The notes under the pieces are model-generated. The model was not told the DNA's origin. It searched no databases and saw only the letters and a program-made list of their open reading frames with translations. A stretch of 64,000 nt of DNA from Arthrobacter sp. N199823 (GTDB lineage Bacteria; Actinomycetota; Actinomycetes; Actinomycetales; Micrococcaceae). A program made the position numbers and the translations under genes. The stretch is from assembly GCF_002929705.1 (NCBI RefSeq), contig NZ_PJIN01000001.1, positions 685,244-749,243 of the forward strand, written 5' to 3'. Below, in pieces: positions 1 through 9,219 of this stretch. How positions within the stretch are numbered: position 1 is the stretch's first letter; each line of letters begins with the position of its first letter.

Positions 1-1
1 A

Positions 2-52
2 GTCGCACGGTTGCTGGATCTTTTTGCCGGCGCGACCCACATCCACAACTAA
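2..52 (+). CDS. 3' end of an unidentified gene (partial)
   Basis: The second reading frame from the window edge runs open for 16 codons and ends in TAA at 50-52, giving the tail ARLLDLFAGATHIHN. It sits 34 bases before a DeoR-type regulator on the same strand, so it may be the last gene of the operon before it. Too little remains to name a family. The open frame is short enough to be chance; only the sensible composition and the position support it. Confidence 0.35.
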   Translation, partial: VARLLDLFAGATHIHN

Positions 53-86
53 ATGCGAGCGGCGATTCGCGGCCTAGGATTGAACA

Positions 87-878
87 ATGAACAGAACTGA
101 ACGACTCACCGCGATCATGAACCTGCTTGCCGCAGAGGGTCAGGTGGAGGTCGATGAAATCGTGGAGAAACTTGCTGTTTCTCCTGCGACGGCACGACGC
201 GATCTGGACTCATTGGCCAACGAGCGCTTGCTGACACGTACCCGTGGTGGTGCCACGAGCGGTTCTGTTTCCTATGACCTTCCGGGGCGGTACAACCGCG
301 ACGATCATGCCGAAGAAAAGCAGCAGATCGCCCATGCCGCCAGTGCGCTGATTCCCAAAGGTGCTGTCATTGGTCTGTGTGGTGGAACCACCAGCACGGC
401 CTTGGCCCAGGTGTTGTCCACGCGTGAGGACCTGATGGTCCAATCGAACCGGCCCACCTTGACTGTGGTCACCAATGCCATCAACATTGCCGCCCAGCTG
501 GCCATCCGCCCCAACTTCAAGATCATGGTCACCGGCGGCATTGTTAACCCGCGCTCCTACGAGTTGGTGGGTCCCTACGCGGACACCATCTTGGCGCGCG
601 TGGCCCTGGACTTCGCCTTCATTGGTGTCAACGGCATCGAGCCCGGTTCCGGACCCACCACCAATGATGAGGGTGAGGCGTCGGTGAACTCCAAGATGGC
701 CCGCCGCGCCTCCGAGTCCTACATTTTGGCTGACGCCTCCAAGATTGGAAAGCGGGCCTTCGCCACCATGGAGGAACATGATTTCCGCAACCTCATTACG
801 GATTCACGGATCACGGCCGCTCAATTGGCAGCCTTCAACGAGGCCGGCACGCATGTGATTGTGGCCCCGGAGATCTAG
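87..878 (+). CDS. DeoR/GlpR-family transcriptional regulator
   Basis: Repressor of a sugar or polyol pathway; the ligand is probably a phosphorylated sugar. Residues 1-57 form the DeoR helix-turn-helix: the start NRTERLTAIMNLL is the usual opening and SPATARRDLDSLA is the recognition-helix region. Residues about 75-250 form the DeoR C-terminal sensor, with the phosphate-binding pattern GLCGGTTSTALA, the GGIVN segment and a late LADASKIGKRAF. The length of 263 residues is normal. An AGGA site lies 6 bases before the ATG. The target operon is not visible in this window and probably lies to the left. Confidence 0.85.
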   Translation: MNRTERLTAIMNLLAAEGQVEVDEIVEKLAVSPATARRDLDSLANERLLTRTRGGATSGSVSYDLPGRYNRDDHAEEKQQIAHAASALIPKGAVIGLCGGTTSTALAQVLSTREDLMVQSNRPTLTVVTNAINIAAQLAIRPNFKIMVTGGIVNPRSYELVGPYADTILARVALDFAFIGVNGIEPGSGPTTNDEGEASVNSKMARRASESYILADASKIGKRAFATMEEHDFRNLITDSRITAAQLAAFNEAGTHVIVAPEI

Positions 879-900
879 CACGGAGGTCTTGGTTAGGAGA

Positions 901-1602
901 TCAGCGGGGGAGCAGCCAGCTGTACTCCAGTTCCGGGCGGCCGGGGGAACCGTGTCGTGGCGACTTACTCGCGGAACCGGTTTCCACCAAGTGATCCAGA
1001 TACCGCCGTGCTGTCACCCGGGACATGGCCAGTTCGGCAGCGGCCTCGGTGGCTGAGGCAGGATGGTCATGGGTGCGGAGCCAATCAACTACCGTGCGGA
1101 GCGTCTCCGTCAGCATGCCCTTGGGCAGCACCAATTTTCCGGTGGGCCGCAACGCCGATAGCGCCAGATCGATGGCTTCCTGCGAGGTCTGTGCCCTGTT
1201 CGCCAGTACGGAGTGGTAGCTGCGGTAGTTCTCCAGTTTTTCCCGGAACGCGGAGAAGGTGAAGGGCTTGATCAGGTACGCCGTGATGCCCAGCGCTATG
1301 GCCGATCTCACCACGTGGACATCTCGCACCGCCGTGATTGCCACAACATCGGGGACGAGTCCCAGACCGTGGATGCGACGCAATAGATCCAGGCCGTGCC
1401 CGTCGGTCAGGTTCATATCCAGCAGCAGCAGCTGCACGGAGGGGATGGCGGGATCGTTCAGTGCATCCAACGCGGCTTGCATGCCGTGTGCCTCGGCCAC
1501 CACCTCAAAGCCGTCCAGCCGTCGCACATAGGCGGCGTGCGCGGCCAGCGCGATGGGTTCATCGTCCACCACGAGGACCCGGATGGGTGAAGGGGTGCTC
1601 AT
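901..1602 (-). CDS. CitB/DcuR-type response regulator
   Basis: Cytoplasmic output half of a two-component system for di- or tricarboxylates. The receiver domain (residues 7-125) has the acidic pair DDE, phospho-acceptor Asp62 in LLLLDMNLTDG and the Lys of YLIKPF. The C-terminal part (about 150-233) carries a helix-turn-helix typical of the CitB group (SATEAAAELAMSRVTARRYL). Its ATG overlaps the TGA of the kinase gene by 4 bases (ATGA), so the pair is translationally coupled. A dctA-type symporter is transcribed divergently from the kinase, so the likely job is to switch on C4-dicarboxylate uptake. The inducer itself is inferred. Confidence 0.88.
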   Translation of the reverse strand: MSTPSPIRVLVVDDEPIALAAHAAYVRRLDGFEVVAEAHGMQAALDALNDPAIPSVQLLLLDMNLTDGHGLDLLRRIHGLGLVPDVVAITAVRDVHVVRSAIALGITAYLIKPFTFSAFREKLENYRSYHSVLANRAQTSQEAIDLALSALRPTGKLVLPKGMLTETLRTVVDWLRTHDHPASATEAAAELAMSRVTARRYLDHLVETGSASKSPRHGSPGRPELEYSWLLPR

Positions 1603-3236
1603 GGTGTTCCATTCGTTGAAGAGGAGTGTGCTTCAAGGGCGTCCAGGGGGAAAATCGCTGTCATGAGGGCACCGCCGTCGTTCTCCCCGGTGATGGTTCC
1701 ACCGAGAGCGGCGGTAGCGCGGCGGATCAGAGCCATGCCGTAGCCGCGTCCGCCCGGCACCACTGAGGACTTATCGGTGGTGCCTATTCTGCCAAGAATA
1801 TCCAAATCGGTGGTGGGCAGGCCGGGGCCGTTGTCGGCAACCGTGATGGTGAGTTCGCCGTCGGCTACTAGCAGATCCACCCATACTGTGGGGCTCTGGG
1901 CACAGCGTGCGGCTGCATCCATGGCGTTGTCCACCAAGTTGCCCAACAGTGTCACCAATTCGCGCGGATCCAGAGTGTTGGGCGGCAAATCGCCGGAGGC
2001 CGTCAGCTCCAGCGTCACACCAAGCTCAGCTGCTTGGGCGCGTTTTCCCAGTAGGAGCGCAGCCAGAAATGGCTCATCGAGGGCTTCGACAAACTTCCCG
2101 CCCAACTGCACCGTGTCACGATGCTCAGCCGTAGCGAAGTTCAAGGCTTCGCGGGGCCGGTCCAGTTCGATCAGCGAAATGATGGCATGCAGCCGGTTTG
2201 CATGTTCGTGGGTTTGCGAACGCAAGGCCTCCACCAAGGTTTGAGTACTGCTGAGGTTGCTGGCCAGAGCCGTCAATTCTGTGTGGTCACGCAACGTTGC
2301 CACCGTGCCGGCGGGGGCGTTCTTTCCCGGGGAGAGGGCCGGGCGCTGGCTCACCACCAGGAGGCGGTCCCCGGCGAGATGGACCTCATCGGTGGCGGTC
2401 CGCCCGCTCTTCAGCAGCTCCCTGAGCGAATCGGGCAGTCCGAGGGAATCCAGACTGGGCTGCGCCGCTGATGCCGGCCCGGTAGGGGGCGCGTTGATCC
2501 CCAGAAGCAGTGCGGCGTGATCGTTGTAGAGCACCATGGCGCCGCGTGTGTCCACCAGAACCAATCCCTCACGCACCGAATGCAGCACCGATTCGTAGTA
2601 GGTAAACAGCTGGCCCAGTTCTTCAGGTCCCCAACCAAAGGTGACCCGTTTGAGGTACCGGCCCAGTGCCCAAGCGGCCAAGGAACCGGCGATCAGGAGC
2701 GCGGCTGCTAGAGCAGCTACGGCCGGGAGTCTGCTCGCTACCAGCACCTGGACATTGTCCACGGTGGTTCCTGCGGCCACCATGCCCAACACCGTCCCGT
2801 CACTGTCCTGGATGGGAACAATCACCCGGACCGAAGGGCCCAAGGTTCCGGCTGTGGTCTCAAAATATGTGTGTCCGGCCTGTGCCTGGGCGATGGATCC
2901 AACATACTGCTTGCCAATTTCTTGTGGATCGGGGTGGGTCCAGCGCACACCAGCGGGCGACATCATGGTGACGAAATCGACGTGGGCATCGGCCATAACG
3001 GACTTGGCATACGGCTGCAGAGTGGCGCTCGGATTTGGTTCTTGAGCCGCAGCCTTCACGGCAGGGGAATCGGCGATCGCGGTGGCGACGGCAAGCATAC
3101 GCGCGCTGGTCTGCTCATAAGTGCGGGAGCCGGCGTCGTACACCATTACGGTGGCCAGCCCGGCGGCCAAGAGCACCACCAAAATCAGGTTGGCAACAAA
3201 CAACCTGCGGGCAATACTCCAACCGCGCCACACCAT
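1599..3236 (-). CDS. CitA/DcuS-type sensor histidine kinase
   Basis: Membrane sensor that phosphorylates the downstream regulator. A first membrane helix lies at about residues 9-31, followed by an extracytoplasmic sensor of about 135 residues and a second helix at about 168-190. A PAS-like region with DTRGAMVLYN follows, then the short CitA-type dimerisation motif THEHANRLHAI with the phosphorylated His, then the ATPase boxes NLVDNAMDAAA, DNGPGLP and GGRGYGMALI. The start at 3236 (ATG, AAAGG 6-7 bases upstream) is preferred over a TTG 33 bases further out. dctA is divergent, with about 150 bases between the starts. Confidence 0.88.
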   Translation of the reverse strand: MVWRGWSIARRLFVANLILVVLLAAGLATVMVYDAGSRTYEQTSARMLAVATAIADSPAVKAAAQEPNPSATLQPYAKSVMADAHVDFVTMMSPAGVRWTHPDPQEIGKQYVGSIAQAQAGHTYFETTAGTLGPSVRVIVPIQDSDGTVLGMVAAGTTVDNVQVLVASRLPAVAALAAALLIAGSLAAWALGRYLKRVTFGWGPEELGQLFTYYESVLHSVREGLVLVDTRGAMVLYNDHAALLLGINAPPTGPASAAQPSLDSLGLPDSLRELLKSGRTATDEVHLAGDRLLVVSQRPALSPGKNAPAGTVATLRDHTELTALASNLSSTQTLVEALRSQTHEHANRLHAIISLIELDRPREALNFATAEHRDTVQLGGKFVEALDEPFLAALLLGKRAQAAELGVTLELTASGDLPPNTLDPRELVTLLGNLVDNAMDAAARCAQSPTVWVDLLVADGELTITVADNGPGLPTTDLDILGRIGTTDKSSVVPGGRGYGMALIRRATAALGGTITGENDGGALMTAIFPLDALEAHSSSTNGTP

Positions 3237-3383
3237 GAATAACCTTTCGTGCGACCAATATGAACACAACGGTGAGATAAGTCACGTTGCGGGGCAATCT
3301 TATGTGAGGCGGATCGCATAGCCCACCTACCAATGCTAATCACCAGCGGCGCACACCAGCAAAGCAAAACGCAAGGAGTCACC

Positions 3384-4778
3384 ATGAGCTCTCAAGGACG
3401 AGGGACCCTCAGCACGGCCAAACCCACGCGGCGCAGAATGGATAAGACCCACTGGCTGTATATTGCGGTCATCGCGGCCGTGGTATTTGGCGCCGCCATT
3501 GGTTTGCTGGCCCCTGAAGTTGGCAAGTCGCTCAAGCCACTGGGAACCATGTTCATTGCGTTGATCAAGATGGTCATTGCGCCCATCATCTTCTGCACCC
3601 TGGTGATCGGCGTTGGCTCCATTGCCAAGGCTGCCACCGTGGGCAAGGTGGGCGGCCTGGCTCTGCTGTACTTCATGACCATGTCCACCGTGGCGCTGGC
3701 CATTGGCCTACTGGTTGGCAACATTATCCACCCGGGCGCCGGCCTGCACCTGCAGCCGTACAAGGCCGGTGGCGGCGCCGAGGAAAACTCCACGGTGAAG
3801 TTCCTTATGGAAATGATTCCCGGTGACATCCCCGTGCTACCCACCCTGGTGCTGGCGCTCATGGTCGGTTTCGCCGTGCAGTCCCTAGGTAAGGCTGGCG
3901 AGCCGGTGCTCAACGGTGTCAAGCACATTCAAAAAGTGGTCTTCAAGCTGATGACCATGATCATGTGGCTCGCTCCGGTCGGCGCGTTTGGTGCCATTGC
4001 CGCCGTTGTCGGCGCCACGGGTTGGGCCGCCATTGGTTCCATGGCCATCCTCATGGGCGCCTTCTACCTGACGTGTGCACTGTTCATCGTGGTGATTCTG
4101 GGCTCCCTCCTGCGCCTGGTGACTGGCCTGAACATCTTCACCCTGATGCGTTACCTGGGCCGGGAATACCTGCTGATCTTCGCCACATCCTCCTCCGAAT
4201 CCGCGCTGCCTCGCCTCATGGCCAAGATGGAACACGCAGGAGTTTCCAAGCCCGTTGTGGGCATCACCGTTCCTACCGGTTACTCCTTCAACCTTGACGG
4301 CACCGCCATCTACCTGACGATGAGCGCCTTGTTCATCTCCACCGCCATGGGCCTGCCGATGAACCTGGGTGAGCAGATTGGCCTGTTGGTCTTCATGGTC
4401 ATTGCCTCCAAGGGCGCTGCCGGTGTCACCGGAGCTGGTCTGGCCACTCTCGCTGCCGGTTTGGCCGCTCACAAGCCCGTTCTGCTCGACGGCATGGGCG
4501 TCATTGTTGGCATCGACAAGTTCATGTCCGAGTGCCGCGCCCTCACCAACTTCACCGGCAACGCTGTGGCCACCTTGCTGATTGGCAAGTGGACCAAGGA
4601 GCTGGACATCGACAAGGCCCGCGAAGTGCTGGCCGGCCGGAACCCGTTCGATGAAATCAACATGGAGGACGACGACCACGGTTCTTACTCCGGTGCTGCC
4701 GATGACGCTGCTGGTGCTGCTGGGACGCGTGGTTCAGATGGCCCCGCTCAGGGCGATCGCGTCCCCGCAACGGTCTAG
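3384..4778 (+). CDS. dctA: C4-dicarboxylate:cation symporter (DctA family)
   Basis: Inner-membrane sodium- or proton-coupled importer of succinate, fumarate, malate or related acids, family DAACS/SDF. Visible signatures are the serine-rich reentrant loop SSSESALPRLMAKME, the NLDGTAIYLTMSALFI helix and the GAAGVTGAGLATLAAG loop. About eight hydrophobic segments run from residue 22 to 400. The C-terminal 40 residues are acidic, then rich in Gly, Ala and Asp. The ATG at 3384 has AAGGAG 7 bases upstream; the open frame extends 51 bases further out but lacks such a site. Divergence from a CitA/CitB-type system suggests that system controls it. A related glutamate or aromatic-acid substrate is possible. 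Confidence 0.88.
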   Translation: MSSQGRGTLSTAKPTRRRMDKTHWLYIAVIAAVVFGAAIGLLAPEVGKSLKPLGTMFIALIKMVIAPIIFCTLVIGVGSIAKAATVGKVGGLALLYFMTMSTVALAIGLLVGNIIHPGAGLHLQPYKAGGGAEENSTVKFLMEMIPGDIPVLPTLVLALMVGFAVQSLGKAGEPVLNGVKHIQKVVFKLMTMIMWLAPVGAFGAIAAVVGATGWAAIGSMAILMGAFYLTCALFIVVILGSLLRLVTGLNIFTLMRYLGREYLLIFATSSSESALPRLMAKMEHAGVSKPVVGITVPTGYSFNLDGTAIYLTMSALFISTAMGLPMNLGEQIGLLVFMVIASKGAAGVTGAGLATLAAGLAAHKPVLLDGMGVIVGIDKFMSECRALTNFTGNAVATLLIGKWTKELDIDKAREVLAGRNPFDEINMEDDDHGSYSGAADDAAGAAGTRGSDGPAQGDRVPATV

Positions 4779-4803
4779 TCCCGAATTTCACCCGCACCAC
4801 CGC

Positions 4804-4870
4804 CGAGTGTCCACATAATGTACGTTTCAGGCCTGAAAACGGCCTGAAACGTATCTTATGTGGACACTCG
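4804..4870. repeat. 30-bp-stem palindrome between dctA and efeB
   Basis: The arms 4804-4833 and 4841-4870 are reverse complements at 28 of 30 positions, with the 7-base loop tgaaaac. Outer arm: CGAGTGTCCACATAATG. It lies between two convergent genes, so it can act as a terminator in both directions, but there is no T-tract. The outer arm recurs at 14401 after tex, so this is a repeated element and not a one-off terminator. Confidence 0.85.
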
Positions 4871-4929
4871 TGCTTGTGGGGGCGCCCAAAACGGCCGTTT
4901 CGGTGGGTCTGGAACGGATCAGTAGCGCC

Positions 4930-6219
4930 TTAGGCGAAGAATTCCTTGCCATAGTAGCTACCGGCCGCGGGCAGACCGGCGGGGACGGCGAAGACGCCCG
5001 AACCCACGTGGCGGATGTACTCGTTGAGCCGATCCGATTTGCCCAGTTTTCGCTGCAGGGCAACAAACTGCTCCGGGCTGCGTTGGAAGCTCAGGAACAT
5101 GAGCCCGGCATCCAGCCGGCCCACTGAATCCAGGCCGTCTGTGAAGTTGTAACCTCGGCGCAGAATCTTGGTTCCGTTGTTGTTTTCATGAGCGGCCAAG
5201 GCTATGTGTGAGTTCGCAGCGATGATCGGCTCTTTAGCTGTGCCGCCAGCTTGTACCGCATGGAAGTCGGGAACGTCGTGTTCTTTAGTTCCCGTCAGTG
5301 GAGCGCCCTCCTTCTTGGTCCTGCCAAAAATGGATTGTTGATCGCCAATGGGGTCTTCATCCCACGTCTCAATCAACATGTGAATCTTCCGGGCCACGAG
5401 GTAGCTGCCGCCCACCATCCACGGCTGGCCGGCTTCTTCGCCAACCCACACCTGGTCCGAAAAATCGGCGGCTTCTTGAATGTTGCGGGTGCCGTCCTTG
5501 AACCCCATAAGGTTTCGCGGTGTGGCTTGCTCGGCTCCGGCAGATGCACGGCCAAAGCCCAGCACTGTCCACTTGGTCCGCACCGAGGTCCGGGCCATTC
5601 GAGCCAGGTTTCGGACAGCGTGATAGGCCACCTGAGGATCGTTGGCGCAGGCTTGAATGCAGAGGTCGCCTCCGGTGAAGGCCGGATCCAGGGACTCGCC
5701 GGCCATGGCCGGAAGGTCCGCAAAATCCATTGGTTTGAACTTCTCCAGCCCAAACCTGCCGTCAAATAACGATGGCCCAAAGCCCAACGTCAGCGTCAGC
5801 CCCTGTGGCCCCATGTCCGTGGCTTCACCGGTATCAACAGGGATGCCGTGTTCGCGTTCAGGCTGCACCTTCCCTACTGGGGAACCCGCCGTCAGCTCAG
5901 ACATGGCGGCCGACCACTTGGCCAACACCAGCTGCAATTCCACGGCCGTTAGCGCTGTCACGTCAAAGGCAGTAATAACCAGATGGTCCTGCGGGGGAGT
6001 TTCTATCCCGCCCTGATGTTCCCCATAAAAGGGGTACGTCAGCGACGCCCGCTCGGCCAAGCGGTCCGCTTCGGAGACCGGCGCGGGCGCCGCGGCGTCG
6101 GCAACAGCCACACCGCCAGCGGCGCCCAAAACAAGTCCACCGGCACCGGCCACGGCGGCAGATCCGCTAAAGAACCTGCGCCGGGAAAGCTTGTCCGCGG
6201 CAGGAGTGATCTCAGTCAT
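4930..6219 (-). CDS. efeB: Deferrochelatase/DyP-type peroxidase EfeB
   Basis: Haem peroxidase of the EfeUOB iron system, exported folded by the Tat route. The N-terminus has the Tat motif SRRRFF (12-17), a hydrophobic stretch to about residue 40 and an Ala-rich cleavage zone. The DyP signature GFKDG is at 239-243, the expected proximal haem His is His338 in NSHIA, and Arg355 lies in LRRGYNF. At 429 residues it has normal length for the EfeB branch. It is last in efeU-efeO-efeB and begins one base after the efeO stop. EfeB proteins are reported to oxidise ferrous iron and to help release iron from haem. Confidence 0.92.
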   Translation of the reverse strand: MTEITPAADKLSRRRFFSGSAAVAGAGGLVLGAAGGVAVADAAAPAPVSEADRLAERASLTYPFYGEHQGGIETPPQDHLVITAFDVTALTAVELQLVLAKWSAAMSELTAGSPVGKVQPEREHGIPVDTGEATDMGPQGLTLTLGFGPSLFDGRFGLEKFKPMDFADLPAMAGESLDPAFTGGDLCIQACANDPQVAYHAVRNLARMARTSVRTKWTVLGFGRASAGAEQATPRNLMGFKDGTRNIQEAADFSDQVWVGEEAGQPWMVGGSYLVARKIHMLIETWDEDPIGDQQSIFGRTKKEGAPLTGTKEHDVPDFHAVQAGGTAKEPIIAANSHIALAAHENNNGTKILRRGYNFTDGLDSVGRLDAGLMFLSFQRSPEQFVALQRKLGKSDRLNEYIRHVGSGVFAVPAGLPAAGSYYGKEFFA

Positions 6220-7455
6220 TTAGACAGTGGCTACTTTCTCAGCGATTTTGGCCAAGGGTGCCTGCAACGACTGAATCAGGGCGGTGAGCTTGGCGGCGTC
6301 GGACTTCTTCAATTCGTCGGTGTAGGCCTTGAACCCACCCAAAGCGTTGGCATCCTTGTAGCCATCCAGTGCCGTATTGACAGTCTCGAACTGGCCGGAA
6401 ATCTGCTTGGTCAGGGTGGCATCAATCTCGTTCAGCGCCGGCTTGAGGTACTCAAATGCCTGCTGTGAACCTTCAATGTTGGCAGCAAAATCCACCAGGT
6501 CCAGCTTGGAATATGCCTCTTCTTCGCCGGTGATCTTGGAGGACTGAACCTCTTCAAGGAGTCCGCTAGCACCGTTGGCCAGCTCCTCAGGCTTGTAGGA
6601 CGCATTAGTCTCGAGCTCCGCCGTCAGCGTCTTCAGCGTGGCAACATTCTTCACAATGCCAGCGGCCAGGGCCTTGGAGGACGCCGTGATGGCCTTGGCC
6701 TCGAACAGGTCCTTTTCCAACGGGTGGAAGCCAGTCCACTCTGTTCCAGGCTCGACGTCGGCCACGCGCAGGTCGAGCGCGGGGTCCAAATCGGGGAAGC
6801 TCTCAGCTACCGGTTCGATCCGCTCGAAGAACGGGCGGGCTTCAGCGTACGCCTTCTGGCTGGCGGTAACATCGCCGGAATCAACGGCAGCCTGTAGGGC
6901 AGCCGCTGCCAGCACCAAGCTATCCACCTGACCGGAGACATACTTGGCGTATCCATCGGTACCCTGCTTGAGCAGATCGCTCACACCATTGGCGGCGGCC
7001 GATGCTGCTGCGCCGGTCACGGTGAACGGCTGGTATTCCTTGCTAGCCCCGGGGCAGTACAACTGGTATTCGCCACCGGTGAGCGTGACGGTGAAGCTCA
7101 CGGACTTCAAACCGGGGATCACGTTTTCACGCTCGCCCAGGATGCGCTTGTCGCTGAGTAGTTCTACCTCGCTGACAGCGGAAGCGTCCTTGTTAGCGAT
7201 GGTAAACGTGACGGGACCGGCCGGGGCCGAGGTGAATTCGGGGACGCAAGCATCCTCGCCGTCGACCTTTTCAACACTGACAGCGATCTGGGCTGCGCCG
7301 TTGCTGACAGTTGCGGCGCCACCCTTGAGAGCATTAGCGGCGTTATCCGTGGTTGCCGCGCTGCCGCACGCTGACAAGGACAGGGTGAGCACGGCCATGC
7401 CGGCTAGAACGGCAGGTGCCGCTGAGCGGAAGGAGCGGGGTGCGAAGGAGATCAT
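6220..7455 (-). CDS. efeO: Iron uptake lipoprotein EfeO (cupredoxin plus imelysin/M75 domain)
   Basis: Surface iron-binding component that hands iron to EfeU. Starting at 7455 (ATG preceded by AAGGAC) gives a clean lipoprotein signal with lipobox LSAC and lipidated Cys30; longer starts would put about 27 extra residues before it. A cupredoxin-like domain spans about 50-148 (VPEFTSAPAGPVTFTIANKD, QLYCPG). The M75 helical domain follows with the HxxE metal motif HPLE at 244-247. Its stop abuts efeB, and efeU ends 96 bases upstream. Gram-positive EfeO is normally a lipoprotein, as here. Confidence 0.92.
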   Translation of the reverse strand: MISFAPRSFRSAAPAVLAGMAVLTLSLSACGSAATTDNAANALKGGAATVSNGAAQIAVSVEKVDGEDACVPEFTSAPAGPVTFTIANKDASAVSEVELLSDKRILGERENVIPGLKSVSFTVTLTGGEYQLYCPGASKEYQPFTVTGAAASAAANGVSDLLKQGTDGYAKYVSGQVDSLVLAAAALQAAVDSGDVTASQKAYAEARPFFERIEPVAESFPDLDPALDLRVADVEPGTEWTGFHPLEKDLFEAKAITASSKALAAGIVKNVATLKTLTAELETNASYKPEELANGASGLLEEVQSSKITGEEEAYSKLDLVDFAANIEGSQQAFEYLKPALNEIDATLTKQISGQFETVNTALDGYKDANALGGFKAYTDELKKSDAAKLTALIQSLQAPLAKIAEKVATV

Positions 7456-7551
7456 GAAAGTCCTTGAATTTAGGGATGGAAAGAACATGGGTGAAGGTCG
7501 TTTGGGGAGCACAAAGAGACGTTTGGTATGGACCAAGCGCGAGAGGCGGAG

Positions 7552-9168
7552 TTACGGGGAGGGTGCTGTCACGAGCAGCTGGCGCCGGTTGCGGCGGCCA
7601 GCAGCGAGAAGACCCAACGCGGCAATGAAGAATACGGCAGGAAGGTAACGGGACCACAACACGTTTTCGGTACTAGCCGATTCAAAGCTGTTGAGCTCGG
7701 TGACGGCGGCCGTGACGATCTCTTCGGGCACCAACCAACCGTCCTGGCCGGATACGGCAATGGTACGCGGGGTGTTCAAGCCGCCGCCGCTCAGGGTCAG
7801 GGTGGCACTCTGCGTATTGGAGGCGTCGATGATGGCATCGTTGACGAGCCAGACGGAGATTTTTCCCTTGTGGGTCCAGGCTGCCGTGAACGGTCCGGGG
7901 TTGCTGGAGCTGCTGATACCTACCGGCGTCCGCCCGCCGTTGAGCTCGGTCAAGGCATCCATTGACAGGGTGGCGGGCTCGCCCTGGCCATCAGTGGTTG
8001 CCACGGCGGTGTAGGCGGAGACTGTACGCCCGGCATGGGATTCGCTGCCATGAGGGGTGAGCGGGTAGCTGCTCTGAGCGCCGTCGGTGGCTGTGACAAC
8101 GAGTGTCTTCTGGGCCGTGGCAGCGGCGCCGGAGACTGCCTTGGAACCTGCCCCAACTCCGGCAGCAACAGCCGCGCTGGCGGCGTCGCCCGAGGTGAGT
8201 TGCAGCTTGACTCCCGCATGACCTGCGGAGGTGATGGCCGGCGTCGTACCTGTTGGCGAAAGCGGATTAGCGGGGATGGCAAGAGGGGCTGCGATGATCA
8301 GCACAATCGCGGCTGCGCCGAGGACGCCTGCGGCGATGTATTGCACACGCGGCAGGGTTGCTGCGGACGGGCGCCAGGTGCGCGGCCACAGGATGAACGC
8401 CAGCATGGGGAGCAGATAGAGCGCCCAGCCCAGGACCTCCACCACGCGCGGATCGCTGGGGATGCCCAGAACGCCTGTCAGGATTGCTGCCCGCGCGCTG
8501 CCGTTGGGAGCCAGCCACGCCAAGCTGACGGTGGGATCCTGGCCCACGTTGACCCAGCCGGCCTCGTGGGCGGTGCGCAGGGATTTCATGACCAGACCGG
8601 CGGCGACGAACACCAAAAAGACGCCCGTGGCCTTGAAGAACTTGGCCAGGTTGAGTTTGATGGCGCCGCGGAACAGGAGGAAGCCGACCCCTGCGGCAAT
8701 GGCCAGGCCCAGCACGGCGCCGGTTCCGGCGGCGAGTGGATCCAGGGAGGATTGGAACGCGGCCACCATGAAGACGGCGGTTTCCACGCCTTCGCGCAGG
8801 ACGGCGAGGAAGGCCATGGTCGCCATGGCAACCACTGATCCGCCCTTGATGGCCGATCCGGCATGAGCTTCGAGCGAAGATTTCATGGATCGGGCGTTCT
8901 TGCTCATCCACACAATCATGAACGTCACGATGACCACAGCCACGGCACCGATGACGGTTTCCATGGCCTCTTGCTGCTGCTGGGGGAGCGCGGCGGAGAC
9001 GATTTCCAAGATGATGCCCACGAGTGCGCTGAGAACCACAGCTGCGCCCACTCCCAGCCACATGGGCTTGAGGGAGACGGAATTGCGGCGCAAGAAAGCG
9101 GCAATCATGCCCACGATCAATGCGGCTTCAAGACCTTCTCGCAGGCCAATGACTAGTGTTGCAAGCAC
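7552..9168 (-). CDS. efeU: FTR1-family iron permease EfeU with a C-terminal extracytoplasmic domain
   Basis: Membrane ferric/ferrous iron permease. The two iron-binding REGxE motifs are present: REGLE at 10-14 and REGVE at 125-129. The permease core with seven or so helices occupies residues 1-300. Unlike the classic protein of about 280 residues, this one continues with a non-membrane region of about 210 residues (300-508, rich in Ser, Thr, Gly and Ala), then a last helix (YLPAVFFIAALGLLAAG) and a basic tail. The start is a GTG with GGAG 9 bases upstream. A DtxR-type box lies 52-70 bases before the start, so iron repression is likely. Confidence 0.9.
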   Translation of the reverse strand: MLATLVIGLREGLEAALIVGMIAAFLRRNSVSLKPMWLGVGAAVVLSALVGIILEIVSAALPQQQQEAMETVIGAVAVVIVTFMIVWMSKNARSMKSSLEAHAGSAIKGGSVVAMATMAFLAVLREGVETAVFMVAAFQSSLDPLAAGTGAVLGLAIAAGVGFLLFRGAIKLNLAKFFKATGVFLVFVAAGLVMKSLRTAHEAGWVNVGQDPTVSLAWLAPNGSARAAILTGVLGIPSDPRVVEVLGWALYLLPMLAFILWPRTWRPSAATLPRVQYIAAGVLGAAAIVLIIAAPLAIPANPLSPTGTTPAITSAGHAGVKLQLTSGDAASAAVAAGVGAGSKAVSGAAATAQKTLVVTATDGAQSSYPLTPHGSESHAGRTVSAYTAVATTDGQGEPATLSMDALTELNGGRTPVGISSSSNPGPFTAAWTHKGKISVWLVNDAIIDASNTQSATLTLSGGGLNTPRTIAVSGQDGWLVPEEIVTAAVTELNSFESASTENVLWSRYLPAVFFIAALGLLAAGRRNRRQLLVTAPSP

Positions 9169-9219
9169 CCAATGCTCCGGGATTCCATGGATGGGAAAAA
9201 CTGGGGAGTGCCTCAGCTC

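Noticed and set aside
210-779. Minus-strand open frame of 189 codons over the DeoR gene
   Set aside because: Shadow frame produced by high G+C codon bias; the plus-strand gene has complete family motifs.
3885-4679. Minus-strand open frame of 264 codons over dctA
   Set aside because: His/Gln/Gly-rich shadow of the transporter gene without family features.
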